From NCBI GenBank assembly GCA_029256185.1, contig JAQSYI010000057.1, forward strand, positions 1 through 64,000: a stretch of 64,000 bases of DNA. The letters run 5' to 3'. Of this stretch, positions 1 through 10,427 are shown piece by piece. The notes beneath the pieces are model-generated. The model had not been told where the DNA came from and searched no databases. It worked only from the letters and a program-made list of their open reading frames with translations. Numbering within the stretch: the stretch's first letter is position 1; the number at the start of each line of letters is the position of its first letter. Position numbers and translations under genes: made by a program. Source of the DNA: Paenibacillaceae bacterium (lineage in GTDB: Bacteria; Bacillota; Bacilli; Paenibacillales; NBRC-103111).

Positions 1-299
1 GTGTTGTCTTGTCTCTTTCACCAGAGCACCTCTTTCTCGTTGTTGTTATTATCGATCTGTTCTTAGGAGGTGTCTACTTTTTATTCTAGCAGCATTTTGC
101 AAGCTGTTGGCGTCACTCATAGTTGATAGACAGTCTCCCCCTCTCGTTATCTCAGACACTGGTATGAAGCGCAACGGATTGCAGCGGAGTGGTGTAAAAC
201 TGCAAATATGCAGTTACTTAGGCTGATTCCCCTCACGTTGCACCGAAAACTGCAAAACTGCAGGCATTAAACGGACTTCATCATTATTTTTCCACTGCA

Positions 300-430
300 A
301 GCGGCAAAAGCCTGCATATTTGCAGGCTTGAACGCCTTTTTCCGCCTTTTAGCCAAAAATGCCTGCACATTTACAGGCTTGAATACCTTTTTCCGCCTTT
401 AGCCAAAATGCCTGCATATTTGCATTCCTG
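300..430. repeat. Intergenic tandem repeat (~50 bp unit, 2 full copies plus part of a third) containing CCTGCATATTTGCAGG-type palindromes; related palindromes at ~198-215 and ~249-264
   Basis: AAGCCTGCA-TATT-TGCAGGCTT (309-330), GCCTG-CACATTTA-CAGGC (361-379) and a third GCCTGCATATTTGCA at ~409, separated by near-identical TTGAAYRCCTTTTTCCGCCTTTTAGCCAAAA spacers. Confidence 0.8.
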
Positions 431-539
431 CTTACTCAGTTGCCCCGCTTTGCTTTCCCGCTCCTCCTTCATGTCCTGAACATGGATTCATCCTCTTGCA
501 TTTCGGTTCCTTTCACTTCACCAACCGGCAGCCCCATCA

Positions 540-1508
540 CTATTTCCGCCCTGAAGCCACTAGGCTATATAAGCCCAGACCGCAAACGGACGGCTCTGAA
601 TCGAATCGGTAGCAGCGTTCAAGAAACGGAGTCCGGTATTCCTCCGTATAAAGCAGCCTGCGGAGAATTTCACCGGGCAATGTCCGCGCCAGCGCTCCCG
701 GCCCCCCAAGCCGGATGCTGCCCAGTCCGGCCGCAGCCAATGCCTCAGCCAGCTCCTCCGGCCGGAACAAATAAGTGACAGGCCAAGGCGTACCGCCGCT
801 CATCATCTGCTGCAGCACCTCATCAGGCTCAGCCATCAGTCCTCTCTCCCACAGCATATCCGCCCGCTTAAACTCCGGCTGCCATTCCTCACGCTTCTCC
901 CACTCCCGGACATACCAACGCATCGCAGTATCGGGATCACTCTCGTCCACCAGAAAAGGCTTCTTGGTTGCCGGATTGAACCGGCCCGGATACGCGCCCA
1001 GACGGCTGGAGACGCATAGTACAATCCCCTTGGCGGCTATACGGACCAACTCCCCGATCACTTCATAATGCCTGGGATACGTGTACGAAACAGGCGCATC
1101 CAGGGAGATCACCAGATCGAATTGACCTTCCCCATATCCCGACAGGTCCGTCAGCTTCCCGTGCACAAATTCAATCCGGTCGGCTACCCCCTTCTTTTGC
1201 GCCTGCTCCTTGGCCTTGTCGAGCATAGGTACAGAGATATCCAGGTGGGTCACGTGAAACCCTTGCTCCGCCAGCCAGATGGAAAATCGCCCTGTACCTC
1301 CCCCCGCATCAAGAATGGTCTTGGCACCGGCCATCTGCGCCGTGATCTCGCGCTCAAAGTGGGCGTGGAGAATTTGGTCATCCATAAACAAGTGGTCCCG
1401 GTTCACCTCCTCCCCCGGCTTTTGCGGCAGGCTCCAGAATTTCGCCGAGATGCATTCGCATTCATAGTTTTTCTCCACATCGATCATCCTCTCACATGAC
1501 TTCAGCAA
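540..1508 (-). CDS. SAM-dependent class I methyltransferase
   Basis: ILDAGGGTGRFSIWLAEQGFHVTHLDIS motif I/II; 322 aa ORF. Confidence 0.85.
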   Translation of the reverse strand: MLKSCERMIDVEKNYECECISAKFWSLPQKPGEEVNRDHLFMDDQILHAHFEREITAQMAGAKTILDAGGGTGRFSIWLAEQGFHVTHLDISVPMLDKAKEQAQKKGVADRIEFVHGKLTDLSGYGEGQFDLVISLDAPVSYTYPRHYEVIGELVRIAAKGIVLCVSSRLGAYPGRFNPATKKPFLVDESDPDTAMRWYVREWEKREEWQPEFKRADMLWERGLMAEPDEVLQQMMSGGTPWPVTYLFRPEELAEALAAAGLGSIRLGGPGALARTLPGEILRRLLYTEEYRTPFLERCYRFDSEPSVCGLGLYSLVASGRK

Positions 1509-1612
1509 CTACCCGCCGATCCCCCGGGATAAAAGCCTGACGGTGTCCCTTGGCCACCTGCGTCTACCCGGTAATGGAACAATCATCCACGGATAAACTT
1601 TCCGGCGATTTC

Positions 1613-1675
1613 CCAAAAAAAGCCGCAGCACACCAGGGACTTGATCTTGCACAAGTCGCCTGGCGCCTGCGGCCC
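1613..1675 (-). terminator. Rho-independent terminator, minus strand (downstream of the 1852-2436 gene)
   Basis: GCCGCAG..CCAGG.ACTTG-loop-CAAGT..CCTGG..CTGCGGC nested stem followed on the minus strand by TTTTTTT. Confidence 0.7.
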
Positions 1676-1793
1676 AAACGGTAGGCATCCGATCCGGATG
1701 CATCCGGCTATTACCGGACTTACTGCCCTTATTGTACTTTCGTTGAATCCGCCCATCAAGAGAAACAACCGTTATTAACCATTCTTGCCGAAC

Positions 1794-1853
1794 CGTGTCC
1801 GCCGGCAGCTAATCGTGTCCACCAGCAGCTAACCCTGTCCGTCAGCAGCTGTT
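1794..1853. repeat. 3 x 20-bp imperfect tandem repeat abutting a stop codon
   Basis: CGTGTCCGCCGGCAGCTAAT / CGTGTCCACCAGCAGCTAAC / CCTGTCCGTCAGCAGCTGTT. Confidence 0.8.
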
Positions 1854-2436
1854 ACTCCGCCGCCGCGGGCACTTGCCGCTTCATATACTTGAAGCACGTG
1901 GCCAACAAATCCAGCAGCAGTCCTGCCGCAGCCGCTTCCCAACACCAGGCCCACAGCGGGCCTGCCAGCGCGTACAAGAACTCAAACAGAGGCTGCAGCA
2001 CATAGACCACAATGAAGCTTAAGGCCGCCCAGTATAAGGAGAACCTCAGGCAGATATGCCCTCCCAACTGGAAGCGCTGTTCCGAATAATCCCACCACTG
2101 CTTGCGGCAAAAATGCTTCAGCAGAAGCCCGCTGGTGAATTCCACCAGAGTGGGAACCAGCGTAATCAAAGCCGCCAGCCACCACCAGGGAGTCCCTGGT
2201 CCGGCAGAAGCAAGTATAAGAACAGGAGCGATTCCATACATGGGCTTGTAAGGACCATGCAGGAACCCCTCCTGGGCGAAGCTTCCCGTCGTCAGCTTAT
2301 GATAACCATGCTCCAGAATCCATCCGGCGCAGGAGTACAGCAGGAAATAAAACAATACCGCTTTAACATCCCACAACTGGATATACGCATCCTCCGGAAA
2401 CCACAGCCGTTGTGCTACAAATGTCATTTTCACCAA
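1852..2436 (-). CDS. Putative membrane protein, CmpB-like (ABC transporter type IV) family
   Basis: FYFLLYSCAGWILEHGYHKLTTGSFAQEGFLHGPYKPMYGIAPVL; multiple hydrophobic segments. Confidence 0.65.
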   Translation of the reverse strand: MVKMTFVAQRLWFPEDAYIQLWDVKAVLFYFLLYSCAGWILEHGYHKLTTGSFAQEGFLHGPYKPMYGIAPVLILASAGPGTPWWWLAALITLVPTLVEFTSGLLLKHFCRKQWWDYSEQRFQLGGHICLRFSLYWAALSFIVVYVLQPLFEFLYALAGPLWAWCWEAAAAGLLLDLLATCFKYMKRQVPAAAE

Positions 2437-2466
2437 TCCCCCGTTCCATAGAATGCCGACTACGGA

Positions 2467-5400
2467 TTAGGGTGCTCTCAGACAAGATAAATATTCATTA
2501 TTTTCCAGCGTTTCGGAAAGCTCCGGCACAAGCTCCTCTTCCATCCTGCTTCCCTTGAGAGCGCCGGCAATCATCAGCTTCAGGCGGTTAACCTGGTTTA
2601 CCTCCGCTGCACCGGGATCATAATCAATGGCGGCCAGATTGGCCTGCGGATATTGTTCTTTCAGCTTCTTGAACATGCCCCGGCCGGTGATATGATTGGG
2701 CAGACAGGCGAAGGGCTGGAGGCAGGCAATATTGCTCACTCCGTCGTCCAACAGCTCTATCATCTCGGCAGTCAACAACCAGCCCTCACCGCATTGATTG
2801 CCCAGAGAAACCAGTCCGCTCACCTTCTCCGTCAGTTCCATGATCGTATGCGGGGGACTGAAGCGCTCACTTGCCGCCAGCGCTTCACGCATTTCCTTGC
2901 GGTACCCCTCCAGAATCCGGGCCACTGCATTATACACCAGCTTGGCGCCCGCTCCCCTGTTCATATAACGGTAGTAAAAGTCCGAATCATATGTGCAATA
3001 TAAGAAAAAGTCCAGAAGGTCAGGCACAACAGCCTCCATCCCTTCACTCTCCAGAAAATCCACTATCCCGTTGTTGGCTCCCGGATGAAACTTGATCAGA
3101 ATTTCTCCCACAACGCCCACTCTCGGCTTGCGCTCCCCGCGGATCTCCAACTTGTCGAACTGCCGGACGATGTGGCGCATATTGGACTTGAATAGTCCGA
3201 ATTTGCCGCTTGCGACGGATTCCTTGCACTTCTCCATCCACTCGCGGAACAGGCCGGTGGCCGAGCCGGGAACCGCCTCATAAGGGCGGGTCCGGTACAG
3301 CACCCGCATCAGCAGATCCCCGTAAGCGAAGGCCATAATGGCCTTGTTCAGCAGTCCCGGGGTCAGCCTGAAGCCCGGAGTGGGCTTCTCACCGGAGAAA
3401 CCCAGCGGAATAACGGGGATATGACCATAGCCTGCATCTGCCAGCGCCTTGCGGAGGAACCCGATATAATTGGTGGCTCTGCAGCCTCCCCCGGTCTGGG
3501 TGATCATAACCGCTGTCTTATTCAGGTCGTATTCTCCAGACTGCAAGGCGGACAGCAGCTGGCCGATCACCAGAATGGACGGGAAGCAGGCATCGTTGTT
3601 CACCAGCCTTAATCCCGTATCCACCACTTGCTTATCCGTATGGGGCAGCACCACCATATGGTAGCCGGATGCCCGGAAGGCCACCTCCAGCATTTCGAAG
3701 TGAATGGGCGCCATCTGAGGTACAATAATGGTGTGGGTTTGGCTCATCCCTTCCGCAAACACCGCCCGCCCGCTTGGCTTGGCACCGGCAGGTACAGCGG
3801 TCCGCTTCTCCTTGCGCTCCTCTACAGCCGCCAGCATGGAGCGGATGCGGATGCGTACCGCCCCCAGATTGCCGCCCTCGTCAATCTTGAGCAGCGTATA
3901 CATCCGCCCGGAACGCTCAAGAATCTCCTTGACCTGATCCCCTGTAATGGCATCAATGCCGCAGCCGAAGGAATTCAGCTGAACCAACTCCAAGAGCGGC
4001 TCCTGCGCTACCAGACTGGCCGAAGCATAAAGCCGGGAATGGTACATCCATTGATCCACAAAAGTAAGAGGGCGCTCCACATGGCCCAGATGCGCCACCG
4101 AATCCTCCGTCAGCACTGCAAGCCCCATTCCTGCAATCAGATCAGGAATGCCGTGATGAATTTCCGGGTCCAGATGATACGGCCGCCCCGCCAGCACGAT
4201 GCCCGGCCGCCCCGTCTGCCGGAGCATGTGCAGGGTCTCCTCTCCCTTACTGCGGATATCCTGCTGCGCCCGCTCCTCCTCTTGCCTGGCCCAAGCGACT
4301 GCCTGGGCCACCTCCTGCCTCGTCACCCCGTACTCCTGCAGTTCTTCGTACAGCCGCCTGGCAAGCCGCTTGGTATCATCGAAAGGCAGGTAAGGATACA
4401 GAAAGGGAATGGACTTCTCCTTCAGCACATCCTGATTGGCATGAATCACTTCGGGATAGGAAGCCACTACGGGACAATTATAGTGGTTATTGGCGGAAGC
4501 ATGCTCATTGCGTTCGTACGGCAGGCAGGGATAGAAGATAAACCGCACATCCCGCTTGGCCAGACTGGCGATATGGCCGTGAGTCAGTTTAGCCGGATAA
4601 CAAGCCGTATCCGAAGGCACCGATTCCAGACCTTGCTCGAACAGCTTGCGTGTGGACTTGGGAGACAGCTCCACCCTGAATTTAAGAGCGGTAAAGAAGG
4701 TGAACCAGAAGGGATAATTCTCGTATACGTTCAGCACCCGGGGGATACCGACCTTGCCCCGGACAGCTTCCTCTTCCGACAGAGGGGTATATCCGAACAG
4801 ACGCTTCAGCTTATAGTCGAACAGATTGGGGGTCTCCACCTCCGGCTTCTCCCGGCCAGCTCCGCGTTCGCAGCGGTTGCCGGTCACATGCCTCCTGCCG
4901 TCCCCGAAGCTGTTGACTGTCATCAGGCATTGATTGCCGCACAGCCGGCAGCGCTCCATCTTGGACTCGAAGGCCAGAGCAGCCAAACTCTGCTTGCCGA
5001 GCAGCATGCTGCGTTCCTGGTGCGATCCCCGTTCCCGGGCGATAAGAGCAGCGCCGAAAGCCCCCATTATTCCCGCTATTTCCGGCCGGACCACCTCACG
5101 TCCTGTTACCAGCTCGAAGGCCCGCAACACCGCATTATTGCGGAAGGTTCCCCCCTGCACCACAATCCGCTTGCCCAATTCCTCCGGGTTCCGTACCTTG
5201 ATGACCTTGTATAACGCATTATTAATGACGGAGTAAGAGAGTCCGGCAGAGATGTCACCCACCGTGGCCCCTTCCTTCTGGGCCTGCTTGACCTTGGAAT
5301 TCATGAATACCGTGCATCTGGAGCCCAGATCGAGAGGCTCCTTGGCCAGCAGCGCCGCTTCGGCGAAGGCTTCCACATTCATCTGCAGCGACTCTGCGAA

Positions 5401-6762
5401 GGTCTCCAGAAACGAGCCGCAGCCCGAGGAGCAAGCTTCATTCAGCATGATGCTGTCGATAGCGCCATCCCGGATGCGCAGGCACTTCATATCCTGCCCG
5501 CCGATGTCAATGATCAGATCCACGTCCGGCAAGAAGTACCGGGCGGCCTTGTAATGGGCCACCGTCTCAATTTCGCCCCAGTCGGCGCACAACGCCGCCT
5601 GAATCAAGCCTTCCCCGTATCCTGTAACAACCGAACCGGCAACAACGGCGGAAGCGGGCAGTTCATCATACATGTCCTGAAGAATAGCCACTGTGGATTG
5701 CAGCGGTTTGCCTCCGTTGCGGAGATAGCGGGAAAACAGCAGATTGCCCTCCTCATCAATCAGCGCCGCCTTCGTTGTAGTCGAACCGGCGTCAATCCCG
5801 AGAAAGCATCTGCCGGAGAAGGACTTCAGCTCCTTATGTCCGATCCTGCGGTTATGCCGGGATAGAAAAGCATCCAGCTCTTCCTGGGAACCGAACAGTG
5901 GTCCAAGCCGACCGCTTTTCTCCCCTTTGCTCTCGAACATTCTGGGAAGCAGAGCCGCCAGCGCCTTCACCGTAATAGCCGGCTCCTGCCAGGCAGCCAA
6001 GGCTGCTCCCATAGCCACATACAGCTGGGAATGCTCCGGCATCATCACCTGATGGGGCTTAAGGTCCAAGGTTTGGATGAATCTGCTGCGTAGCTCGGAC
6101 AGGTAAAAGAGCGGTCCGCCCAGGAAAGCCACATTCCCCGTGATTTTCCTGCCTGCAGCCAAACCCCCGATCGTCTGATTGACCACCGCCTGGAATACGG
6201 ATGCCGCAATATCCTCCCGGGAAGCTCCTTCATTCAGCAGAGGCTGGATATCCGTCTTGGCGAATACACCGCACCGGGAGGCAATGGGATAGATCGTCTG
6301 GTGAAGCTTCGCCAGCTCGTTCAGACCTGCCGCATCGGTCTGCAGCAGCGCCGCCATCTGGTCAATGAAGGCTCCGGTCCCCCCGGCGCAGGAACCATTC
6401 ATCCGTTGGTCAATCCCGCCCCGGAAGAAGGTGATTTTGGCATCCTCCCCGCCCAGTTCCACTGCCACATCCGTTGCAGGGATGAATTGTTCCACTGCTT
6501 CCGTACCTGCTACCACCTCTTGAATAAAAGGAAGCCCCAGCCATTCCGAAACGGCAATTCCCCCTGAACCGGTTACCATAACGGATACGCTTGCGCCGCT
6601 GAAGCGGACACAGGCATCTTTTAGCAGGCGGAACACAGTGGTTCTTATATCCGAATAGTGCCGTTCATATCTGTCATAGATCAGCTGGTATCGTTCACTC
6701 AGGATAACAAGCTTCACTGTTGTAGACCCGATATCGAGTCCCATGGTTAACCGGTCCCTCAT
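2467..6762 (-). CDS. 2-hydroxyacyl-CoA dehydratase activase-like fusion (two BadF/BcrA-type ASKHA ATPase domains plus DUF2229/HgdB-like C-terminal region), 1431 aa
   Basis: [15 protein letters not shown] and [17 protein letters not shown] phosphate-1 motifs; [16 protein letters not shown] and [17 protein letters not shown] Cys motifs; C-terminal region of the 2-hydroxyglutaryl-CoA dehydratase type. Confidence 0.85.
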   Translation of the reverse strand: MRDRLTMGLDIGSTTVKLVILSERYQLIYDRYERHYSDIRTTVFRLLKDACVRFSGASVSVMVTGSGGIAVSEWLGLPFIQEVVAGTEAVEQFIPATDVAVELGGEDAKITFFRGGIDQRMNGSCAGGTGAFIDQMAALLQTDAAGLNELAKLHQTIYPIASRCGVFAKTDIQPLLNEGASREDIAASVFQAVVNQTIGGLAAGRKITGNVAFLGGPLFYLSELRSRFIQTLDLKPHQVMMPEHSQLYVAMGAALAAWQEPAITVKALAALLPRMFESKGEKSGRLGPLFGSQEELDAFLSRHNRRIGHKELKSFSGRCFLGIDAGSTTTKAALIDEEGNLLFSRYLRNGGKPLQSTVAILQDMYDELPASAVVAGSVVTGYGEGLIQAALCADWGEIETVAHYKAARYFLPDVDLIIDIGGQDMKCLRIRDGAIDSIMLNEACSSGCGSFLETFAESLQMNVEAFAEAALLAKEPLDLGSRCTVFMNSKVKQAQKEGATVGDISAGLSYSVINNALYKVIKVRNPEELGKRIVVQGGTFRNNAVLRAFELVTGREVVRPEIAGIMGAFGAALIARERGSHQERSMLLGKQSLAALAFESKMERCRLCGNQCLMTVNSFGDGRRHVTGNRCERGAGREKPEVETPNLFDYKLKRLFGYTPLSEEEAVRGKVGIPRVLNVYENYPFWFTFFTALKFRVELSPKSTRKLFEQGLESVPSDTACYPAKLTHGHIASLAKRDVRFIFYPCLPYERNEHASANNHYNCPVVASYPEVIHANQDVLKEKSIPFLYPYLPFDDTKRLARRLYEELQEYGVTRQEVAQAVAWARQEEERAQQDIRSKGEETLHMLRQTGRPGIVLAGRPYHLDPEIHHGIPDLIAGMGLAVLTEDSVAHLGHVERPLTFVDQWMYHSRLYASASLVAQEPLLELVQLNSFGCGIDAITGDQVKEILERSGRMYTLLKIDEGGNLGAVRIRIRSMLAAVEERKEKRTAVPAGAKPSGRAVFAEGMSQTHTIIVPQMAPIHFEMLEVAFRASGYHMVVLPHTDKQVVDTGLRLVNNDACFPSILVIGQLLSALQSGEYDLNKTAVMITQTGGGCRATNYIGFLRKALADAGYGHIPVIPLGFSGEKPTPGFRLTPGLLNKAIMAFAYGDLLMRVLYRTRPYEAVPGSATGLFREWMEKCKESVASGKFGLFKSNMRHIVRQFDKLEIRGERKPRVGVVGEILIKFHPGANNGIVDFLESEGMEAVVPDLLDFFLYCTYDSDFYYRYMNRGAGAKLVYNAVARILEGYRKEMREALAASERFSPPHTIMELTEKVSGLVSLGNQCGEGWLLTAEMIELLDDGVSNIACLQPFACLPNHITGRGMFKKLKEQYPQANLAAIDYDPGAAEVNQVNRLKLMIAGALKGSRMEEELVPELSETLENNEYLSCLRAP

Positions 6763-7009
6763 GCTTTTGTCACACTCTTCCTCTCATGCAATATGCGCAG
6801 GCTACATTCCATCCTATTATTATAATCCGAGCTTGGGCAACAAGTAAGTCACAGTTCGCATATTTCGTGAAAAAACTTTGTACGGGAGCTAAATTTCATG
6901 TAAACCAGCCAAAAACTTACTATAGCTGTCCCATCATCCTGCTTTTCAGCAAAAAGAGGCTTCCTTACAGGTGTGCTGCCGCCTGCCGGGAAGACCTCCT
7001 TTGATCGGT

Positions 7010-8296
7010 CTATTTTTTGACCACAATAAAGTTCTCTTCGATCAGAAGCCAGTTCTGCGGGAACGGCAGGCCCAGCTTCCAGTAGCTGATCCCCCGGAGA
7101 CCCAGTTCCTTCAGCAGATTGAACTTGGCCTGGATGGAGCGGGCATCCTCGAACCATACCGTATGGGCCTTGCCTTCGGAATCCGTATAATTGAAATGGG
7201 GGGCCTGAGCCTGATAATCATACGAGATGGCCACGTTGGCCTCCCGGGCCAGCGCAATCGCCGCCTGGGGACTGACCGCCTTGGCATACGGTCCTCCTGG
7301 GACGAATGGCAGCGTCCAGTCGTAGCCGTACAGATTTTGGCCCATCATGATCTTATTGGCGGGTATTTCCGAGATGGCGTACTGAAGCACCTGACGGACC
7401 GGTCCAATCGGGGAGACCGGCTGGGGAGGTCCGCCGCTGTAGCCCCATTCGTAGGTCATGATCACCACAAAGTCCACGATACGGCCATGTGCCGCGTAAT
7501 CATGAGCCTCGTACCAGCGTCCTTGCTGGCCGGCGCTTGTTTTGGGAGCAAGGGCCGTGGAAATCAGGTACCCTTGGGCATGGATCCGGGCCGCGGCTTT
7601 TTCCAGAAAGGCGTTATAAGCCTCCTTGTCCTCGGGCCGCAGGAACTCCATATCGAAGTGGATATCCCGGAAACCCAGCCGTGCCGCATCAGCCAAAATA
7701 TTATCAAGCAGCCTGTTCTGAATATCCGGGTCGTTCAATACAATCCGTCCCAGTTCATCGCTGAACTGGTCATTCTCCAGATTAGTGACCACCATCATCA
7801 ATGTCACATCGGCAGATTGGGCCACTGCGGGCAATTCGCCCAGCGGAGGCGCCAGCAGGGTGCCGTCACGCTGAATGCGGAAGCTGAACGGGGCCAAGTA
7901 CGTCAGATTGGGGGCAGCCTCCCTGGAAGCCTCTGTCAGTGCTCTGCTTACCGACCCGCCGCGGGGCTCCACGTAAGCATTAATCTCTGCTTTGCGCTTG
8001 GGGCGGGGCGGCACATACAATCTGGTGCCCACTTGCAGGACGCCGTTCACCGGAATCCGGTTCGCCTGAGCCAGTGTCCGGTAGTTCACGCCCAGACGGT
8101 TTCCAATCTTGTACAGGGTATCACCCGGGCTGACCCAATAATAAGAGCCTGTTATGGGAATCACCAGCGCTTGCCCCACCACAAGCCCGGCGGGATCAGG
8201 GATCCTGTTCGCGCTCACAATCGCATCCACCGTTGTTCCAAATGCCAGTGCAATGCCATAGAGCGATTGTCCTCTTTGCACAACGTGAATCTGCAC
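7010..8296 (-). CDS. Glycoside hydrolase family 18 protein with two N-terminal LysM domains (YaaH/SleL-like spore protein)
   Basis: MQIHVVQRGQSLYGIALAFGTTVDAIVSANRI and YYWVSPGDTLYKIGNRLGVNYRTLAQANRI LysM repeats; FRDIHFDMEFL GH18 active-site-like motif. Confidence 0.88.
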   Translation of the reverse strand: MQIHVVQRGQSLYGIALAFGTTVDAIVSANRIPDPAGLVVGQALVIPITGSYYWVSPGDTLYKIGNRLGVNYRTLAQANRIPVNGVLQVGTRLYVPPRPKRKAEINAYVEPRGGSVSRALTEASREAAPNLTYLAPFSFRIQRDGTLLAPPLGELPAVAQSADVTLMMVVTNLENDQFSDELGRIVLNDPDIQNRLLDNILADAARLGFRDIHFDMEFLRPEDKEAYNAFLEKAAARIHAQGYLISTALAPKTSAGQQGRWYEAHDYAAHGRIVDFVVIMTYEWGYSGGPPQPVSPIGPVRQVLQYAISEIPANKIMMGQNLYGYDWTLPFVPGGPYAKAVSPQAAIALAREANVAISYDYQAQAPHFNYTDSEGKAHTVWFEDARSIQAKFNLLKELGLRGISYWKLGLPFPQNWLLIEENFIVVKK

Positions 8297-8439
8297 TGCT
8301 CCACCTCCCGGTCATCCTCCTGCCTGCTGCGGGTTGCTCCGAACCCGTCACAGCACCACTACACCTTATGCCGAAAGTGGAAAAACATGCTAGTTTTATG
8401 GAATGTAACAATAAAAAACGATGGTTGCAAGGAGTTTCT

Positions 8440-8691
8440 CTATCCTGCAAGCATCGTATTCTTTCGTATGTGAAGAGAGCAGACAGCAGCCGCATGTCTC
8501 ACCCGCTCCCGCTGAAGGGATTCGGGCAATGCCATGAAACCTTCTTCCCGGGCTATGGCAAGCAAGGCCAGCTTAGCCGCGGCGAGCGCCTCATCCTCTT
8601 TGCCAAGCAAATAATAGGCCGCCTGAAAACATAAGCATTCGTGCTGCCTCAACAACTGCTCCATCCCGGCAGCTTGCTGAATGGTTCCCAA
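8440..8691 (-). CDS. Small hypothetical protein
   Basis: 83 aa ORF in line with the downstream end of the sigma/anti-sigma cluster; no recognised motif. Confidence 0.45.
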   Translation of the reverse strand: MGTIQQAAGMEQLLRQHECLCFQAAYYLLGKEDEALAAAKLALLAIAREEGFMALPESLQRERVRHAAAVCSLHIRKNTMLAG

Positions 8692-8776
8692 TGTTGATCT
8701 CCCCCAAATGGTCTCTCTCTAGCATGAACGTAAGGGAGCCGCTTTTTCTGACGCTTCAAAACCACTGTCATCCGGA

Positions 8777-9631
8777 TTAATTTATGGAGCGCGCCACCTT
8801 CATGGCCTCCTTCTCCGAAATCAACCCGCTAAGCACAAAGCTCATGGAAGAGGTCATCCACTGGAGGTGAACGAAGTTTCCGCCGCTTACCAGAATAACC
8901 CCCTTATGGCCGTTGATGCTTACTTCCTTAACCACAGCATCAGGATCGGATATGGTCATAGCAGATCCGTATTGCTCCGCAAGCAGCCTTTGTGTGAGCT
9001 GGAAGCTGTACCCGGCCGCTTTGTTATGATAGTTCAGGATAATCTCTCCGCTTTTCTCCTCCTTTTCCCCCAGGAATAAGAGTGCCGTTTGCAATACAGT
9101 TCCGTCAGGCAGGTGGGGAGGAACCATTACCGGAAAATCCACTAAGGGAGCCGCCTCTTCCACAGTGGCGAACTCCAGTCTGTCGGGCTGCCCGTAAGAA
9201 GCGGCCTCCTCGGCAGGAACAAAGCTGTGAGGCACAACCTCTTCCGGTCTGACCACCCGGCCATGCCGGTCCTCCTCCGGAGGCGGAGCCGTGAGCATGC
9301 CTTGGGGGTCCTTCATATCATAATTGCCAAACGATACACTGGTTGCCGAAGGACCGTAATAGACCTCCAAAAAATACTTGGAAATCGCCTGAACCGGATT
9401 CAGGGCGCCAAAGAACAGATGCAAAAAAATCATGATGCCGGCTGCAGTCGCAGCCAGCTTAAGCCGCTGCCTCCAGGGACGGAATACCCGCTTTCTGTCA
9501 TCGAGCCGCTGCTTCATCAGCTCCCAGGCCGCTTGCCCGTCCGGGATATCCAACTGCGAATGATATTGGCGCATGGCTTCTTGCAGGCGGGGTTCAGACT
9601 CGTGAAAGGCAGCACCGTGTTTCTCACGCAT
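8777..9631 (-). CDS. Anti-sigma-factor-like membrane protein with DUF4367-like C-terminus (ORF 8777..9688; start more likely ATG at 9631)
   Basis: Single TM segment LKLAATAAGIMIFLHLFFGALNPV; ATGCGTGA overlap with the sigma-factor stop codon. Confidence 0.7.
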   Translation of the reverse strand: MREKHGAAFHESEPRLQEAMRQYHSQLDIPDGQAAWELMKQRLDDRKRVFRPWRQRLKLAATAAGIMIFLHLFFGALNPVQAISKYFLEVYYGPSATSVSFGNYDMKDPQGMLTAPPPEEDRHGRVVRPEEVVPHSFVPAEEAASYGQPDRLEFATVEEAAPLVDFPVMVPPHLPDGTVLQTALLFLGEKEEKSGEIILNYHNKAAGYSFQLTQRLLAEQYGSAMTISDPDAVVKEVSINGHKGVILVSGGNFVHLQWMTSSMSFVLSGLISEKEAMKVARSIN

Positions 9632-10379
9632 GGCGATCCCCCCATTTCCCGGAGAACTGCGCGGCCAGCTTCTTCCGCGCTCTGGCAAGCCGCTGGGTAA
9701 GTACCTGCTCGGTTATACCGATTTCTTGGGTAATCTCAGCGTACGATAGCCCCGCAATGTAATACAGGAACAGCACCAGCCGATATTCATATTTCAATTC
9801 CCCCATTGCCTCATGCAGAGCTTCATCGCGAAGCATCTGCTCCACCGCATCCTCCACATCATCGGGGGAAACCAGCGGGGATTCCGTCTCCTCATTCCTA
9901 TTAACGGAGGATAGTCCTGTGACATGACGAAAACGCTTATTTTTGCGGAGCATATCATACGCGGTGTTCCGGGATACTTGACGCAGCCAGGCACGCATAT
10001 TGGAATTGTCGTGAGTTTTCGAGGCTTTAACGATTGCTTTCATGAAGGCTTCCTGAATGACATCCTCCGTCAACGCATGGTCACGCAGCAGGAAATAGAT
10101 GTCCCGGTATACCAATTGGCGGAAGGAAAAGAAGACCTGGCGCTGTGTTTCCGCATCCAGCGTATGGATATTGTGCCGAAGCAGCACATATGGTTCTTCG
10201 GTGTTGCACAAACCGGCCTCCCCCTTCCGCCAAAAATCCCTTTCCCATTTTACCTTAATTTCCAAAAGTTGAAAACAAAAAATAAACCAATTGGAATATA
10301 ATCCCAAATGGTTTTGAAAAAACAGAATTTTAGACCTGCTTCTATCAGCGGGCGCATATCCATCCGCCCCCTTCGGCAT
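9624..10379 (-). CDS. ECF-type RNA polymerase sigma factor (true start uncertain, probably downstream of the ORF start)
   Basis: RDIYFLLRDHALTEDVIQEAFMKAIVKASKTHDNSNMRAWLRQVSRNTAYDMLRKNKR and ELKYEYRLVLFLYYIAGLSYAEITQEIGITEQVLTQRLARARKKL. Confidence 0.88.
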   Translation of the reverse strand: MPKGADGYAPADRSRSKILFFQNHLGLYSNWFIFCFQLLEIKVKWERDFWRKGEAGLCNTEEPYVLLRHNIHTLDAETQRQVFFSFRQLVYRDIYFLLRDHALTEDVIQEAFMKAIVKASKTHDNSNMRAWLRQVSRNTAYDMLRKNKRFRHVTGLSSVNRNEETESPLVSPDDVEDAVEQMLRDEALHEAMGELKYEYRLVLFLYYIAGLSYAEITQEIGITEQVLTQRLARARKKLAAQFSGKWGDRHA

Positions 10380-10427
10380 GATGGGGAGCGATCAGCCGTG
10401 CTGGCCCGCTCTGATATGATGGGGCAG

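Noticed and set aside
3628-5214. 528-aa plus-strand ORF
   Set aside because: Shadow ORF antisense to the strongly supported activase-like CDS; composition lacks recognisable domains.
6971-8473. 500-aa plus-strand ORF
   Set aside because: Antisense to the LysM/GH18 gene; shadow ORF of a GC-rich coding region.
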